Assembly: GCA_050908895.1 (NCBI GenBank)
Contig: CP171222.1
Coordinates: forward strand, 1,426,001-1,490,000
DNA from: S5-A14a sp050908895
Lineage (GTDB): Bacteria > Bacillota > Clostridia > Peptostreptococcales > Anaerovoracaceae
Direction: 5' to 3'
Length of the DNA: 64,000 bases
Shown here: one piece after another, positions 55,530-64,000 of the stretch
Numbering within the stretch: the stretch's first letter is position 1
How the letters are laid out: every line of letters begins with the position of its first letter
Notes under the pieces: generated by a model
The model's input: the letters and a program-made list of their open reading frames with translations, nothing else
Databases searched by the model: none
What the model was told of the DNA's origin: nothing
Program-made: the position numbers and the translations under genes

Positions 55530-56339
55530 TTACTCATCCTCTTCAGATTCCGGTTCTTCCGATGTATCATCATCCGCTTCAGGAGTATCCTCTTCAGATT
55601 CCGGTTCTGCATCCTCAAGATAATCGTCCTCTTCATCTTCCAAATAATCTTCATCAGGATCAGGTGATGTCGATACCTTCTTAGGCTTCTTTTCCTTCAA
55701 ATACTTAAAGCCCATGTATCCACCTGCACCAAGGAAAATAATAAGCGCTACAATAGCAGCCGGACCAACGGAAGGCTTCTTCTTTTCCACCTCTGTCTCA
55801 GGTTCCGGTTCTTTCGTAGGCTCTTCTACTATTTCCTTAGTAGCATCTTCTTTTTCCGCATTCTCTAAGGTTTCCTGGAGAGCTTTCTGCTCATCCTCAT
55901 CCATTAGTGACAAGAGATCTGCTTCATCAACCATATTCAGGAAATGAACGGTTTCCGTGCCGTTATCATCACGATCAATGATGATATAGAAGTAATTACC
56001 TTTCTTGGTAACAACAGTAATAAACTGCTTGCCACCGGCTTCTACCGAACCGTAATCATCTACCAGAGTAAGATTCCCATCCGGTGTAAGAGGCCCCATT
56101 TGCTCTTCCTCTTTTTCCTCAGATTCTGCAGTTTTCTCTTCACCCTGGCATAAAGAGATGTCTTCTTTACATACAGGGCACTCTTCATTTACACAGTCCT
56201 CTGTGCATTTCGTCTCACAGGTACATTCCGCTTCAGGACCTGTATGCGCAAAGGCTGTCATGGGAGTCATCCCAATAAAAAGAGCTGCAGCACATGCCAC
56301 AGCTCCAGTAAGTCGCTTATTCCATTTAGTAATCTTCAT
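55530..56339 (-). CDS. CD1107/DUF4366-family surface protein of the conjugative element
   Basis: 269 residues from ATG 56339. Signal peptide (LTGAVACAAALFIGMTPMTAFA), a cysteine-rich stretch (CTCETKCTEDCVNEECPVC), the DUF4366 core (LTLVDDYGSVEAGGKQFITVVTKKGNYFYIIIDRDD), a membrane helix near residue 205, and an acidic repeat tail (Glu/Asp-rich). The start overlaps the DUF4315 stop. It is thought to be part of the cell-surface side of the transfer machine. Confidence 0.85.
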   Translation of the reverse strand: MKITKWNKRLTGAVACAAALFIGMTPMTAFAHTGPEAECTCETKCTEDCVNEECPVCKEDISLCQGEEKTAESEEKEEEQMGPLTPDGNLTLVDDYGSVEAGGKQFITVVTKKGNYFYIIIDRDDNGTETVHFLNMVDEADLLSLMDEDEQKALQETLENAEKEDATKEIVEEPTKEPEPETEVEKKKPSVGPAAIVALIIFLGAGGYMGFKYLKEKKPKKVSTSPDPDEDYLEDEEDDYLEDAEPESEEDTPEADDDTSEEPESEEDE

Positions 56340-56643
56340 CCTCTGATTCCTCCTTATTATCATCACTGTCATCATCCTCATAGATGGATGATATAGTTTC
56401 TGTAGTTGTGCTTTCCGTCTTATTCTCAGCTGTTGGAACAGAAAGCTGTCCGGATGCAGCAAGCTGTAAAAGCTTTGCCACCTCTTCCGGAGAAAGTTTA
56501 AGTGCACCAACATCAGATAAGATCTGACTAGCCTCTGCATCCTTTAATTTTGCCTGCGCAGCTTTTAAACGCTCATTAGCTTCATCTCTACGCTTTTCAC
56601 AGCGCCTGACTTCTTCACGAAGCTTATCTAATTTCTCAAACAT
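56326..56643 (-). CDS. DUF4315-family protein
   Basis: 105 residues from ATG 56643, after AGGAGG. Coiled coil (FEKLDKLREEVRRCEKRRDEANERLKAAQAKLKDAE), then an LSPEEVAKLLQLAA helix and an acidic tail. It always sits between the NlpC/P60 and DUF4366 genes in this element type. Confidence 0.85.
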   Translation of the reverse strand: MFEKLDKLREEVRRCEKRRDEANERLKAAQAKLKDAEASQILSDVGALKLSPEEVAKLLQLAASGQLSVPTAENKTESTTTETISSIYEDDDSDDNKEESEDEDY

Positions 56644-56653
56644 GCTTTTCCTC

Positions 56654-58300
56654 CTATCGAATTCTTCCAAATGTATAAAAGTGATTCTGCCAATAGTTGG
56701 TATTAATGGATGTATACTGAATCGGATTGCCGCAATGAATCATCATGCCATTGCCAACATAGATTCCTACGTGACTAGCTCCTGCAGTATCATAAGTTCC
56801 CTGGAAGAAAATCAAATCTCCAGGTTTCGCATCCGCTTTTGAAACTCTGGTACAGCAATTGTTCAGAAGACCATCTGCAGTCTATCTACCATAGTTCCAT
56901 CCATTGCCACAGTGATTGATGACGTAGCTTACAAATCCGGAACAGTCAAAACTGCTACTTGGACTACTTCCTCCCCATACGTATGGATATCCAAGATACT
57001 TCTCAGCCTCTCGAATCATATTGGCAAATCTGGTATCTGTAAGAGCCTCCGGTGGAATATCATAGTCCTGATACTCGCCTGGATCGGGATTGGAATAAGG
57101 ATCACCCTCAAACAGATAAGCCTTGTTACCTCTTGTCTCCAGCAAAAGCTCATAACGGCTCATCTGATCCTCAGTCAGTCCCATGTTTCTTACTACAGAA
57201 TCCATCGTATTATTGGTAAGGGTTGTCACAAGTACATGCCAGTCATATTCCACTTCCACAGTATAAGTGTAAGAATGCACCTGGCCTTTCTCATCCTTAT
57301 AGTGACCGGTTCTGGTTTCTGTCCTAGTTCTCTTTTCAATCACTTCTCTAGTGGTCAGCTTATACTGAGCATTAAAAATCTCAGTAAGTTTACTCTGCAC
57401 TTCTGCTTCCGTATAATCCTCATACAGTACTGTCAAAAGTGCGGCCAGCTGATATTGATTGTGGTTGATCTCTGCCAGATTATAGCGATACTCATCATAG
57501 CCAGGATACGTTGTAGGGATGTTATTCACCTGCGTCTGCAAATCTGACTCCTTACTCTTATAGTCCTGTTCTACAGCCTTAATGTCATCGTCATCCGCAG
57601 TATAGGAAGTAGCTATAGTAGTATCACTAAAGGAACCCAGCATTCCACCCGCAAGACCTGCACTGCCCGTAAGCATCAAGATCAAAATAAGAATCACAAC
57701 CGCTATAATAAGCACTAACGGATTATCCATGATCTTCTCACGAATCCATTCCGCAAATCTTCCAACCAGGTCTTCTGCCTTATCAACGAACTTCTTCGAA
57801 ATGCTTCCTACCTGATTGGCTGCTTCCTTCTGAGATTTCTTATAGGCCGCTCTTTGGAATTCCTTTTTCATATAATTCTTTTGGACTTCCTTAGTGGTAG
57901 CCTTTTCCTCAGCGCCTTTTTTTACGTTCTTCTGAAGCTTCTTGGAGTACCGGCTCTGATGAAGTGACCTTGCTGCATTTCCTGCAGTCTCAGTCGACTT
58001 ATTCAAAGCTTCTGTACCCACATTTTGATCTTCATTTGTCCTGTCAATCTGACGATGAACTGATACATTTTCAGCTACCTCACGGCGGATTTTATGCCGC
58101 CCCTGAACCTGAAGCTTCTTAATCTTTTTCTTTTCCTCAGCCGTAAGCTCCAGGTTCTTTTTGCCATGACGGAACTTCTTTCCATAAGCCTTCTTAGCAG
58201 CATTTTCACTTTTCAGCTTCTCGCCCTGGCTCTTCTTCTGATATCTACCGGAGGCCCTCTTCTTATGTCTTTCCTTCGTAAACTTCTTCTCTTCATCCAT
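56654..58300 (-). pseudogene. CD1108-like NlpC/P60 peptidoglycan hydrolase interrupted by an in-frame TAG
   Basis: A basic N-terminal coil (about 190 residues), one membrane helix (NPLVLIIAVVILILILMLTG), an extracellular domain and a C-terminal NlpC/P60 domain with catalytic Cys (SSFDCSGFVSYV). The frame stops at TAG (56882-56884) after NYGR. The same frame continues TADGLLNNCC, GDLIFFQGTYDTAGASHVGIYVGNG to 56654, which supplies the catalytic His. Reading TAG as CAG (Gln) gives 548 residues. The enzyme opens the wall for the conjugation channel. Confidence 0.88.
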
Positions 58301-58381
58301 TTAGCTCTCCTCCTGAGACTGCGCCACCTCATCAAGCTTAGTGGTCATGATACGATAGAGTTCCAAATCAGTTGAACTGTC
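58301..58381 (-). pseudogene. C-terminal tail of the gene upstream of CD1108 (likely VirB4-type ATPase)
   Basis: The last 26 codons (DSSTDLELYRIMTTKLDEVAQSQ...) and a stop immediately before the NlpC/P60 start. The rest of the gene is cut off by the element starting at 58382. The VirB4 assignment rests on the usual gene order only. Confidence 0.5.
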
Positions 58382-58389
58382 GTAAGTGG

Positions 58390-60009
58390 TCAATCTAATT
58401 TCCCTATAAATTTATAGTGTATTTCTACTTTCTGTTTTATTTCTCCGTCAACTTCTTCCTTGTCATACACATATATCTTGTCTATAACTTGATTAAGAAT
58501 ATAACGATTTAACTCTTTTATCTTTGCAAACTTGCTTATATTCTCTACAAACTGCTCACAGTTTTCCTCTGTATCTGCTATTGCCTTTATTTCTTCTTCA
58601 AGCAAGTCTATTTCTTCAATTAGTTCTTCTTGCTGCTTTGATAGTTTTTCATTCATAAGATTGAAGTTACGCTCTGATATACTTTCACTCAGCCTATCTT
58701 CATAGAGTTTTTCAAAGGCTTTATCCAAATCATTCAGCTTATTTTTATAAAGACTTAACTTTTCTGTTTTGTCTTTTCTTTCATCAACCTTATCTTTGTC
58801 TATCTTCTCAGCAATTTTCATAACAAAATTTTCTCTGCTTGATAGTGCCATTTGTCCATGATACTGTATATCTTCAAGTACAACATTGTATAAATCTCTT
58901 GCGTTTATCCTGTGTGATGTACAAGCCTTTACTCCATACTTTTTATAGCCTGAACAGGAGAAATGCACAAAATCTATTGTATCTTTTTTATTCAGTCTAT
59001 AATCTGTCTTTGGCGTCAAGGCATAATTACAATCAGGGCATTTAACTAAACCTTTGAAGATATTATCATAGGTTATACCGCTTTTATTTGTATTCTTTCT
59101 TTTATCAAGCATATTCTGTACTTGTGTCCATACTACCTCACTTACAATGCCCTCATGAGTATCTTTTACAACAATTCTATCTTCTTTGGGGACATATAGC
59201 CTTTTTCTATTCTTGAATGAAAGAGTAGGTCTTTTGTTTCTTTCCATATTTCCACAATAGACAGGGTCTCTTAAAATGCTAAGAACCATTCTATGTGTCC
59301 ATTTGTACTTATTTTCTTCTGTCAGTCCATACAGCTTATCTGCATTTTCTAAAAAGGAGCTTGGTCTTGGTATTTTCCTTTTCATCATTTCCTGACTTAT
59401 TAGTTGTGTACCTTTCCCCTCTAAACAAAGCTCATAGACAAGCTCTATGATGGGTTTTACCCTTTCATCTATAATTAACCTATGCTTGTCATCAGGATCT
59501 TTCTTAAAGCCGAATGGGGCTTTTGAGCCAATATATGTTCCCTCTTTCATTCTACTTTTCAAGGCACTTTTTACTTTCTTTGAAGTATCTTTGGCATACA
59601 TTTCATTTAAGATATTCTTAAATGGCATTATATCAAACTCATAGGAATTTATGGTATCTATCCCGTCAGTGATTGCGATATACCTTACATTTTTTTGTGG
59701 AAAATACATCTCAATATATGCACCACTTTCAAGATAGTTTCTTCCAAGTCTTGATAAATCTTTTGTGATAACACAGTTTATCTTTCCGTTTTCTATATCG
59801 GTTATCATCTTTTTGAATGCCGGTCTTTCAAAGTTTGTCCCTGAATAGCCATCATCAACATAATAATCATATACGGCTATATTATTTTGTTCTGCATACT
59901 GTTTTAGCATTGCTTTTTGTGAGTATATACTCATGCTTTCATTTGTACTACCATCATCTTTTGACAATCTGCAATACAAAGCTGCGATATATTTTTTAGT
60001 CCTGTTCAA
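58390..60009 (-). CDS. Large serine recombinase (TndX/TnpX-like)
   Basis: 539 residues, complete: catalytic S16 (LYCRLSKDDGSTNES), TKDLSRLGRNYLESG, recombinase domain, zinc ribbon (CPDCNYAL, FSCSGYKK, CTSHRI), coiled coil, and the C-terminal DUF4368-like region (LNRYILNQVIDKIYVYDKEEVDG). It ends eight bases from the element border, as usual for Tn4451/Tn5397-type elements. Confidence 0.92.
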   Translation of the reverse strand: MNRTKKYIAALYCRLSKDDGSTNESMSIYSQKAMLKQYAEQNNIAVYDYYVDDGYSGTNFERPAFKKMITDIENGKINCVITKDLSRLGRNYLESGAYIEMYFPQKNVRYIAITDGIDTINSYEFDIMPFKNILNEMYAKDTSKKVKSALKSRMKEGTYIGSKAPFGFKKDPDDKHRLIIDERVKPIIELVYELCLEGKGTQLISQEMMKRKIPRPSSFLENADKLYGLTEENKYKWTHRMVLSILRDPVYCGNMERNKRPTLSFKNRKRLYVPKEDRIVVKDTHEGIVSEVVWTQVQNMLDKRKNTNKSGITYDNIFKGLVKCPDCNYALTPKTDYRLNKKDTIDFVHFSCSGYKKYGVKACTSHRINARDLYNVVLEDIQYHGQMALSSRENFVMKIAEKIDKDKVDERKDKTEKLSLYKNKLNDLDKAFEKLYEDRLSESISERNFNLMNEKLSKQQEELIEEIDLLEEEIKAIADTEENCEQFVENISKFAKIKELNRYILNQVIDKIYVYDKEEVDGEIKQKVEIHYKFIGKLD

Positions 60010-60087
60010 ATTTACGCTCCTTTCTTTTAACAGGACTATCTCAATATGATTATTATACCAAAATACTCCTGTATATTCAACTATTCA

Positions 60088-60256
60088 TCACGCTTGCGTT
60101 TGCTTTTCTTCTTTGGTATTTTCTAAATTTTTCATAGCTATATGTTCAATTACTCCCTCAAATACTTCTTCAATGGGCTTTTTCCCTACATACACTCTTT
60201 TAATTTCAAATTTTATTTTTTTATTTTTCTTCTTTTTTTCATTAGTAATCTACATC
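60088..60256 (-). CDS. Small TnpW-like frame
   Basis: About 50 codons: KKKNKKIKFEIKRVYVGKKPIEEVFEGVIEHIAMKNLENTKEE. No clear ATG start exists (a possible ATT at about 60249 after AGGA), so it may be decayed. Its place before the recombinase matches the accessory gene of this element class. The rest of the 60010-60354 gap is AT-rich leader and the IS end. Confidence 0.4.
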
Positions 60257-60354
60257 CGTCCTTTCCTGTAAATAAAAAGACGATTAGATTTTTACTTTTG
60301 TACCGACCCCCAAAAGTTAGACCAAAATCTAACGATTGGGAGGTCGGTATTTTT

Positions 60355-60933
60355 ATGGCAAAATATAATTTTGAATTCAAGAAGAAAGTTGTTTTAGAAT
60401 ATTTGGATTGTAAAGGAGGAACGCCATATCTTTCTAAAAAATATGGATTAGGTTCTGACTCTCAGCTACGCAAATGGATTAATGCATACAAAGCGTTCGG
60501 TGATGAAGGATTAAAGCGTTCTCGTAAGCAAACAAAATACTCTTTCGAAAAGAAGATTTCTGTTGTAGAATCATATCTATCAAGTGAGATTTCATATCAA
60601 GACTTGGCGATTCAAGAAAGTATAACAAATCCAAGTATGATTACTAACTGGGTTAATCGCTTTCGTGTTGCAGGTCCTGATGCTTTGAGACCTCGCAAGA
60701 AAGGTAGAAAGAAAACATTGGATAAACCTAAGATAGATAACAAACCAATAACTCAAGAAAACAGCGTTGTCGACACCAGTGCCGAACACGTAAAAGAATT
60801 AGAGGATGAACTGCTTAAGCTAAGAATTGAGAATGCCTTTTTAAAAGAACTGAGGAGGCTGCGTTTAGAGGACGAGGCAAAAATGAGAGAACGGCGCTCG
60901 TCATCAACAGCCTCCGAGGAGAATTCAAACTAA
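60355..60933 (+). CDS. IS3-family OrfA (HTH) protein
   Basis: 192 residues from ATG 60355 after GGGAGG. Two HTH segments (YLSKKYGLGSDSQLRKWINAYKAFGDEGL; ITNPSMITNWVNRFRVAGPDALRP) and a C-terminal leucine-zipper type coil. An A5 run at 60879-60883 allows a -1 shift into the orfB frame. Confidence 0.92.
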   Translation: MAKYNFEFKKKVVLEYLDCKGGTPYLSKKYGLGSDSQLRKWINAYKAFGDEGLKRSRKQTKYSFEKKISVVESYLSSEISYQDLAIQESITNPSMITNWVNRFRVAGPDALRPRKKGRKKTLDKPKIDNKPITQENSVVDTSAEHVKELEDELLKLRIENAFLKELRRLRLEDEAKMRERRSSSTASEENSN

Positions 60934-61775
60934 AAGACCTTCTCTCTTATGCAGGCATGCCTAAGGCAACATATATGTACTGGCAGAAAAGATTTGATAG
61001 AGAAAACCCTGACAAAGAAATCGAGGAGAAGATTCTTGAAATCAGAGTGACTCACAAGGATTATGGTTATCGTCGAATGGTTGGAGAATTAAGAAATCAA
61101 GGCTACAGTGTAAACAAAAAGAAAGTACAACGTATAATGCAGAAACTAGGTTTACAGGTTACATCATTCACTCGTAAAAATCGGAAATACAGCTCATACA
61201 AGGGAAAAGTCGGAACGGTTGCTCCTAATCGTATAAAGAGACGATTTAACACGCATATTCCTCATCAGAAGATTACTACGGATACTACAGAGTTTAAGTA
61301 TTATGAGATTGATATGAAAGGTCATATGACCATGCACAAGCTGTATCTAGATCCATTTATGGATATGTGTAATGGTGAAATTATAAGCTTTGGAATAGCG
61401 AGGCAACCATCAGCTAAAAATATTATGGATGCATTAGAACAGGCAATTGCAATAACCTCTGATTGTCCATATCGAAGAACATTCCACTCAGATCAAGGTT
61501 GGGCATATCAGATGAAGGCATACTCGCGTCGTCTTAATGAAGAAAGAATTTTCCAAAGTATGTCACGCAAAGGAAACTGCCATGACAACTCTGTTATGGA
61601 GAACTTCTTTGGTCTGCTTAAACAGGAAATCTATCATGGTGTAGTTTACTATAGTTATGAAGAATTAAAGTCAGAAATTGAACGATACATTAAGTATTAC
61701 AACGAGCAAAGAATAAAAGAAAAACTAGGATGGATGAGTCCTGTGCAATACAGACTTAGTCTCTTAGCTGCATAA
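60880..61775 (+). CDS. IS3-family OrfB transposase (rve integrase)
   Basis: About 272 residues from an internal ATG at 60957, or more if made as an OrfAB fusion by frameshift: the -1 frame is open from the A-run through NERTALVINSLRGEFKLKDLLSYAG into MPKATYMYW. DDE residues in TTDTTEF, FHSDQGWAY and NSVMENFFGLLK. Intact. Confidence 0.92.
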
Positions 61776-61852
61776 AAATTGCGTAACAGATTCTAATATC
61801 TGTTACGCAATAAAAGTCTAACTTTTGGGGGTCACATCATTTCTAACCGCCT

Positions 61853-62698
61853 TTACTCATCTATTAAATTTTGTGCTTTCTTCAGCTTTTCTTTGCTTTG
61901 TATTTTTCTTCTATCAAGTCCCGTTACCCTAAGAGGTAAACACATCTCTATTATCCTTGAATAAATCCTGCCAAGCATTATATCTTCCTGTTCTTTTTCT
62001 ATATCCTTAAAGTTAAGGTTTGTCGTTATAATGGTCGGTCTTGCTTTTAAGTATCTTGCATTGATTACATTGTAAATCTGCTCTAAGGCATACTCTGTAT
62101 TTCTTTCTATCCCAAAATCATCAAGTATTAAGAGGGTAGAGCTTGTTATCTGCTCAATATACTCATTTCTATCAAGGTTAAAGCCACCTTTTTGTAAGTC
62201 GTTTAGTATCTGTGCAAAGTTTCTCATCTTAACCGTATAGGAATATTCTGTAATTATGGCATTGGCAATGCTACACGCTATATATGTCTTACCACTTCCT
62301 ACATTTCCATATAAAAGCAAGCCTACATTGTCCTTTCTCATTTCTTCAAAATGCTTTACATAGTTTTTAGCTTTCTTGATGATGTCCTTGTCGGTATCTT
62401 CATCAACATTTTCAAAAGTATAGGCTATTTGATTTTTGGATATAAAGCAGTTTTGTCTTAACCTATCTTGTTTTAACAGTTTTTCTCTTTGTTTTTCTTG
62501 TTCCTGTCTATCTCTAACACATTTACAAGCTGTTCTAATAATCATAGGCTTATCTAACATTGGAATTGGCTTTCCGTCTATTCTTTCATTACAAGTCTTA
62601 CAATAGATATGTCCGTCTTTTTCATAGTGAGTTTCTTTGTTGTAGGTAAAATCCGTACCTTGAATTTTTATAGTAATAATATTTTCTCTATCATTCAT
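61853..62698 (-). CDS. DnaC/IstB-like helicase loader
   Basis: 281 residues. An N-terminal zinc region (CKTCNERIDGKP, ACKCVRD), then an AAA+ ATPase with Walker A LLYGNVGSGKTYIACSIAN, Walker B STLLILDDFGIER and sensor TIITTNLNF. It loads the host helicase at the element's replication origin; paired with the RepA-like gene. Confidence 0.88.
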   Translation of the reverse strand: MNDRENIITIKIQGTDFTYNKETHYEKDGHIYCKTCNERIDGKPIPMLDKPMIIRTACKCVRDRQEQEKQREKLLKQDRLRQNCFISKNQIAYTFENVDEDTDKDIIKKAKNYVKHFEEMRKDNVGLLLYGNVGSGKTYIACSIANAIITEYSYTVKMRNFAQILNDLQKGGFNLDRNEYIEQITSSTLLILDDFGIERNTEYALEQIYNVINARYLKARPTIITTNLNFKDIEKEQEDIMLGRIYSRIIEMCLPLRVTGLDRRKIQSKEKLKKAQNLIDE

Positions 62699-62732
62699 AA
62701 TCTTATTTCTCCTTTTCTGTATTAGCTTGTAA

Positions 62733-62826
62733 AATGCGTTTTAAGGTTTATTTTTATCTTAGCTATATTCTGATACCTTTTTAAGCCTTAACGCTCTAAA
62801 AACACCTTTCCACCTTGTTGTATGAT
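62733..62826 (-). ncRNA. Conserved structured intergenic element, copy 2
   Basis: See 45526-45616. Stem GCGTTTTAAGG with CCTTAACGC; here it lies between the RepA-like and DnaC-like genes. Confidence 0.45.
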
Positions 62827-62828
62827 AT

Positions 62829-63548
62829 TTATAGGCTGTAGCTCTCCTCATAGTTGGTTGAATAGATTCTGTTACTTCCATTTTTATTATTTATCTGTGA
62901 TAGTTTTTCTTTATCCTGCTCATACCAATTAAGAATTGTTACATAATGGTCTTGATAGTCTGTGCCTTTACTTTTAAGATACCTTGATAGCTTTTCAATC
63001 ATTGTATCTGTATGACCTTTTAGCTTATCTTTTAGGTTTTTATATTCTTCTTGGCTTAGACTTACATTTTTGAATTCTCCATAAAAGATGGGGGTGGACT
63101 GTTCTTCTCTCCCCTTATCTATACTAACCTTATCTAATCTACTCTTACCTATACTGGGTTGACCACTTGACAACCTTTGGTTAACCAGATGACAACCAAC
63201 TTTTTCTTCTGAAATATATGCTCCATTTTCCGTTTGATAAAGCTGTTGTTTCTGATCGATATACATTGTTGGCTTATATCTGTCTTTTCTAATAAAGTTA
63301 TTTATCTTCCAATGAGTAATGACGATAATTCCCTGATCAAAGACTATCACAAAGCCTTTGGCAATAAGTATTTTTAGGTCATCTTCATTAGCTCCGATAA
63401 TTTTGATGATTTTCTTAGGATTATTTACAAAACCATCATCATCTGCCCTCATTGATAAATGAAAATATAGGCATTGACTACTTAGTGGCATATCCAAAAA
63501 TAAGTCGCTATCCACTATCTTTAGTGAAAACATTCTTTTATCTGCCAT
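62829..63548 (-). CDS. RepA-like replication initiator (DnaD-type)
   Basis: 239 residues. MADKRMFSLKIVDSDLFLDMPLSSQCLYFHLSMRADDDGFVNNPKKIIKIIG is the common N-terminus of phage-like replisome organisers and clostridial element RepA proteins. The C-terminal domain is short and DnaD-like. Start ATG after AGGAGAGC. Confidence 0.8.
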   Translation of the reverse strand: MADKRMFSLKIVDSDLFLDMPLSSQCLYFHLSMRADDDGFVNNPKKIIKIIGANEDDLKILIAKGFVIVFDQGIIVITHWKINNFIRKDRYKPTMYIDQKQQLYQTENGAYISEEKVGCHLVNQRLSSGQPSIGKSRLDKVSIDKGREEQSTPIFYGEFKNVSLSQEEYKNLKDKLKGHTDTMIEKLSRYLKSKGTDYQDHYVTILNWYEQDKEKLSQINNKNGSNRIYSTNYEESYSL

Positions 63549-63634
63549 GCTCTCCTACCTTTCTTTAAATAAAAAAGACGATAGTTTTTACTTCTACCGT
63601 CTTGTGTATTGCTATGATTTAACATGAATATATA

Positions 63635-64000
63635 TCAAATTTTTAAGTCTTTATTATTTAACATCTTACTAAACATGTCATGATACATATCTTTAGAAGA
63701 TTCTTCTATCTTGGTAATACTTGATATTTTATTTCCTCCATCCTTTGACGAAGCTCCACAAAGATAAAAGGCTTCATTTTCTGTTCCATAGTCTATGGCA
63801 ATATATCTATCATGATATTTTTTATCGGCTATCTTAAGCTTCAAGTCTATATTAGAATAATCTTTTACAAAATCATCCAAAATATTTTTTGTAAGCATAT
63901 CCTTGTTTTTAACATTATCGCTAAAGACTATGATTTGAGTCTTATCTCTTGCAGCTCTTAAAAGTTCTAATGTTTTAAGCCCTATATAGTTATCTATAAC
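63635..64000 (-). CDS. ORF6N/KilA-N type protein (5' part beyond window)
   Basis: About 121 C-terminal codons visible: VIDNYIGLKTLELLRAARDKTQIIVFSDN, DRYIAIDYGTENEAFYLCGASSKDGGNKISSI, MYHDMFSKMLNNKD. The C-terminal part resembles proteins with an N-terminal ORF6N domain. It is the upstream gene of the replication module. Confidence 0.6.
   Translation of the reverse strand, partial: VIDNYIGLKTLELLRAARDKTQIIVFSDNVKNKDMLTKNILDDFVKDYSNIDLKLKIADKKYHDRYIAIDYGTENEAFYLCGASSKDGGNKISSITKIEESSKDMYHDMFSKMLNNKDLKI

Larger units (their letters stand above)
34500..58381. mobile_element. Degraded Tn1549/CTn-like integrative conjugative element (visible part)
   Basis: The gene set and order fit the clostridial Tn1549/CTn2 group: serine recombinase at one end, sigma-like and XRE regulators, CpXC protein, MobP relaxase with MobC, TopB, ArdC-like protein, DUF4315, DUF4366 and NlpC/P60 proteins. 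Two further elements are nested in it, and several genes are broken. The left border near 34.5 kb is set by the terminator at 34543; the right border is beyond the window. Confidence 0.75.
60304..61834 (+). mobile_element. IS3-family insertion sequence
   Basis: Ends carry the inverted repeat CGACCCCCAAAAGTTAGAC (left) and TGACCCCCAAAAGTTAGAC (right, reversed), about 1.53 kb. It is inserted in the loop of a hairpin whose intact form is seen at 45469-45496. Confidence 0.88.
58382..64000. mobile_element. Second serine-recombinase element, inserted at a GA dinucleotide (runs off the window)
   Basis: It begins with a full TndX-like recombinase, then a small TnpW-like frame, an IS3-family insertion, a DnaC-like gene, a RepA-like gene and an ORF6N-like gene. 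The left junction reads ACTTAC-GA-CAGTTC on the minus strand. Confidence 0.75.

Noticed and set aside
55530..56540. Longer 336-codon version of the DUF4366 gene
   Set aside because: The first 67 codons overlap the DUF4315 gene out of frame and lack a ribosome site; the start at 56339 has a signal peptide.

Overview
The window is low-GC DNA from a Gram-positive anaerobe of the Bacillota. Two surface proteins carry sortase-type C-terminal ends. One of them has a YSIRK-like signal and albumin-binding-like three-helix modules of the kind known from Finegoldia and Peptoniphilaceae. Most inserted elements are of clostridial type. A species cannot be named from the sequence alone.

Chromosomal part (1-18982). 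All but two genes lie on the minus strand. They are a three-gene block (a DUF5692-type membrane protein, the nickel GTPase HypB, and an Fe-S/flavin oxidoreductase cut by the window start), a YeiH-type exporter, and two large surface proteins. One surface gene has a tetranucleotide repeat tract upstream. The other contains a 222-bp tandem repeat with a one-base frameshift. Then come a THF-riboswitch-controlled folate transporter subunit (folT, plus strand), a metY and metA-lysC fusion pair for methionine synthesis, and an L,D-transpeptidase (plus strand). A deleted group II intron lies at about 4.4-4.9 kb.

First accessory part (about 19-29 kb). It holds a small gene set with paired operator-promoters, two IS256-family elements (one broken by the other), a YbgA/DNA glycosylase pair, a broken DUF262 gene, a large serine recombinase whose 3' end lies inside a tRNA-Arg gene, and an ISLre2 element. 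After it come an orphan DNA methyltransferase and a nucleoside ABC transporter (nupOPQ) without its binding-protein gene.

Second accessory part (about 34.5 kb to the window end). This is a degraded Tn1549/CTn-like conjugative element: serine recombinase, regulators, MobC and MobP relaxase, TopB, ArdC-like protein, DUF4315, DUF4366 and an NlpC/P60 protein. Two other elements driven by large serine recombinases are inserted in it at GA dinucleotides. The first (45237-51911) splits topB, carries a MobQ relaxase, a candidate oriT, a TnpW-like gene and a decayed Bce-type resistance cluster, and resembles Tn4451. The second (from 58382) splits the gene before the NlpC/P60 gene, carries replication genes, and has itself received an IS3-family element. 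The host element also shows two in-frame CAG-to-TAG stops and a deletion that fused a regulator to a cysteine desulfurase beside an HNH nuclease and a methyltransferase.
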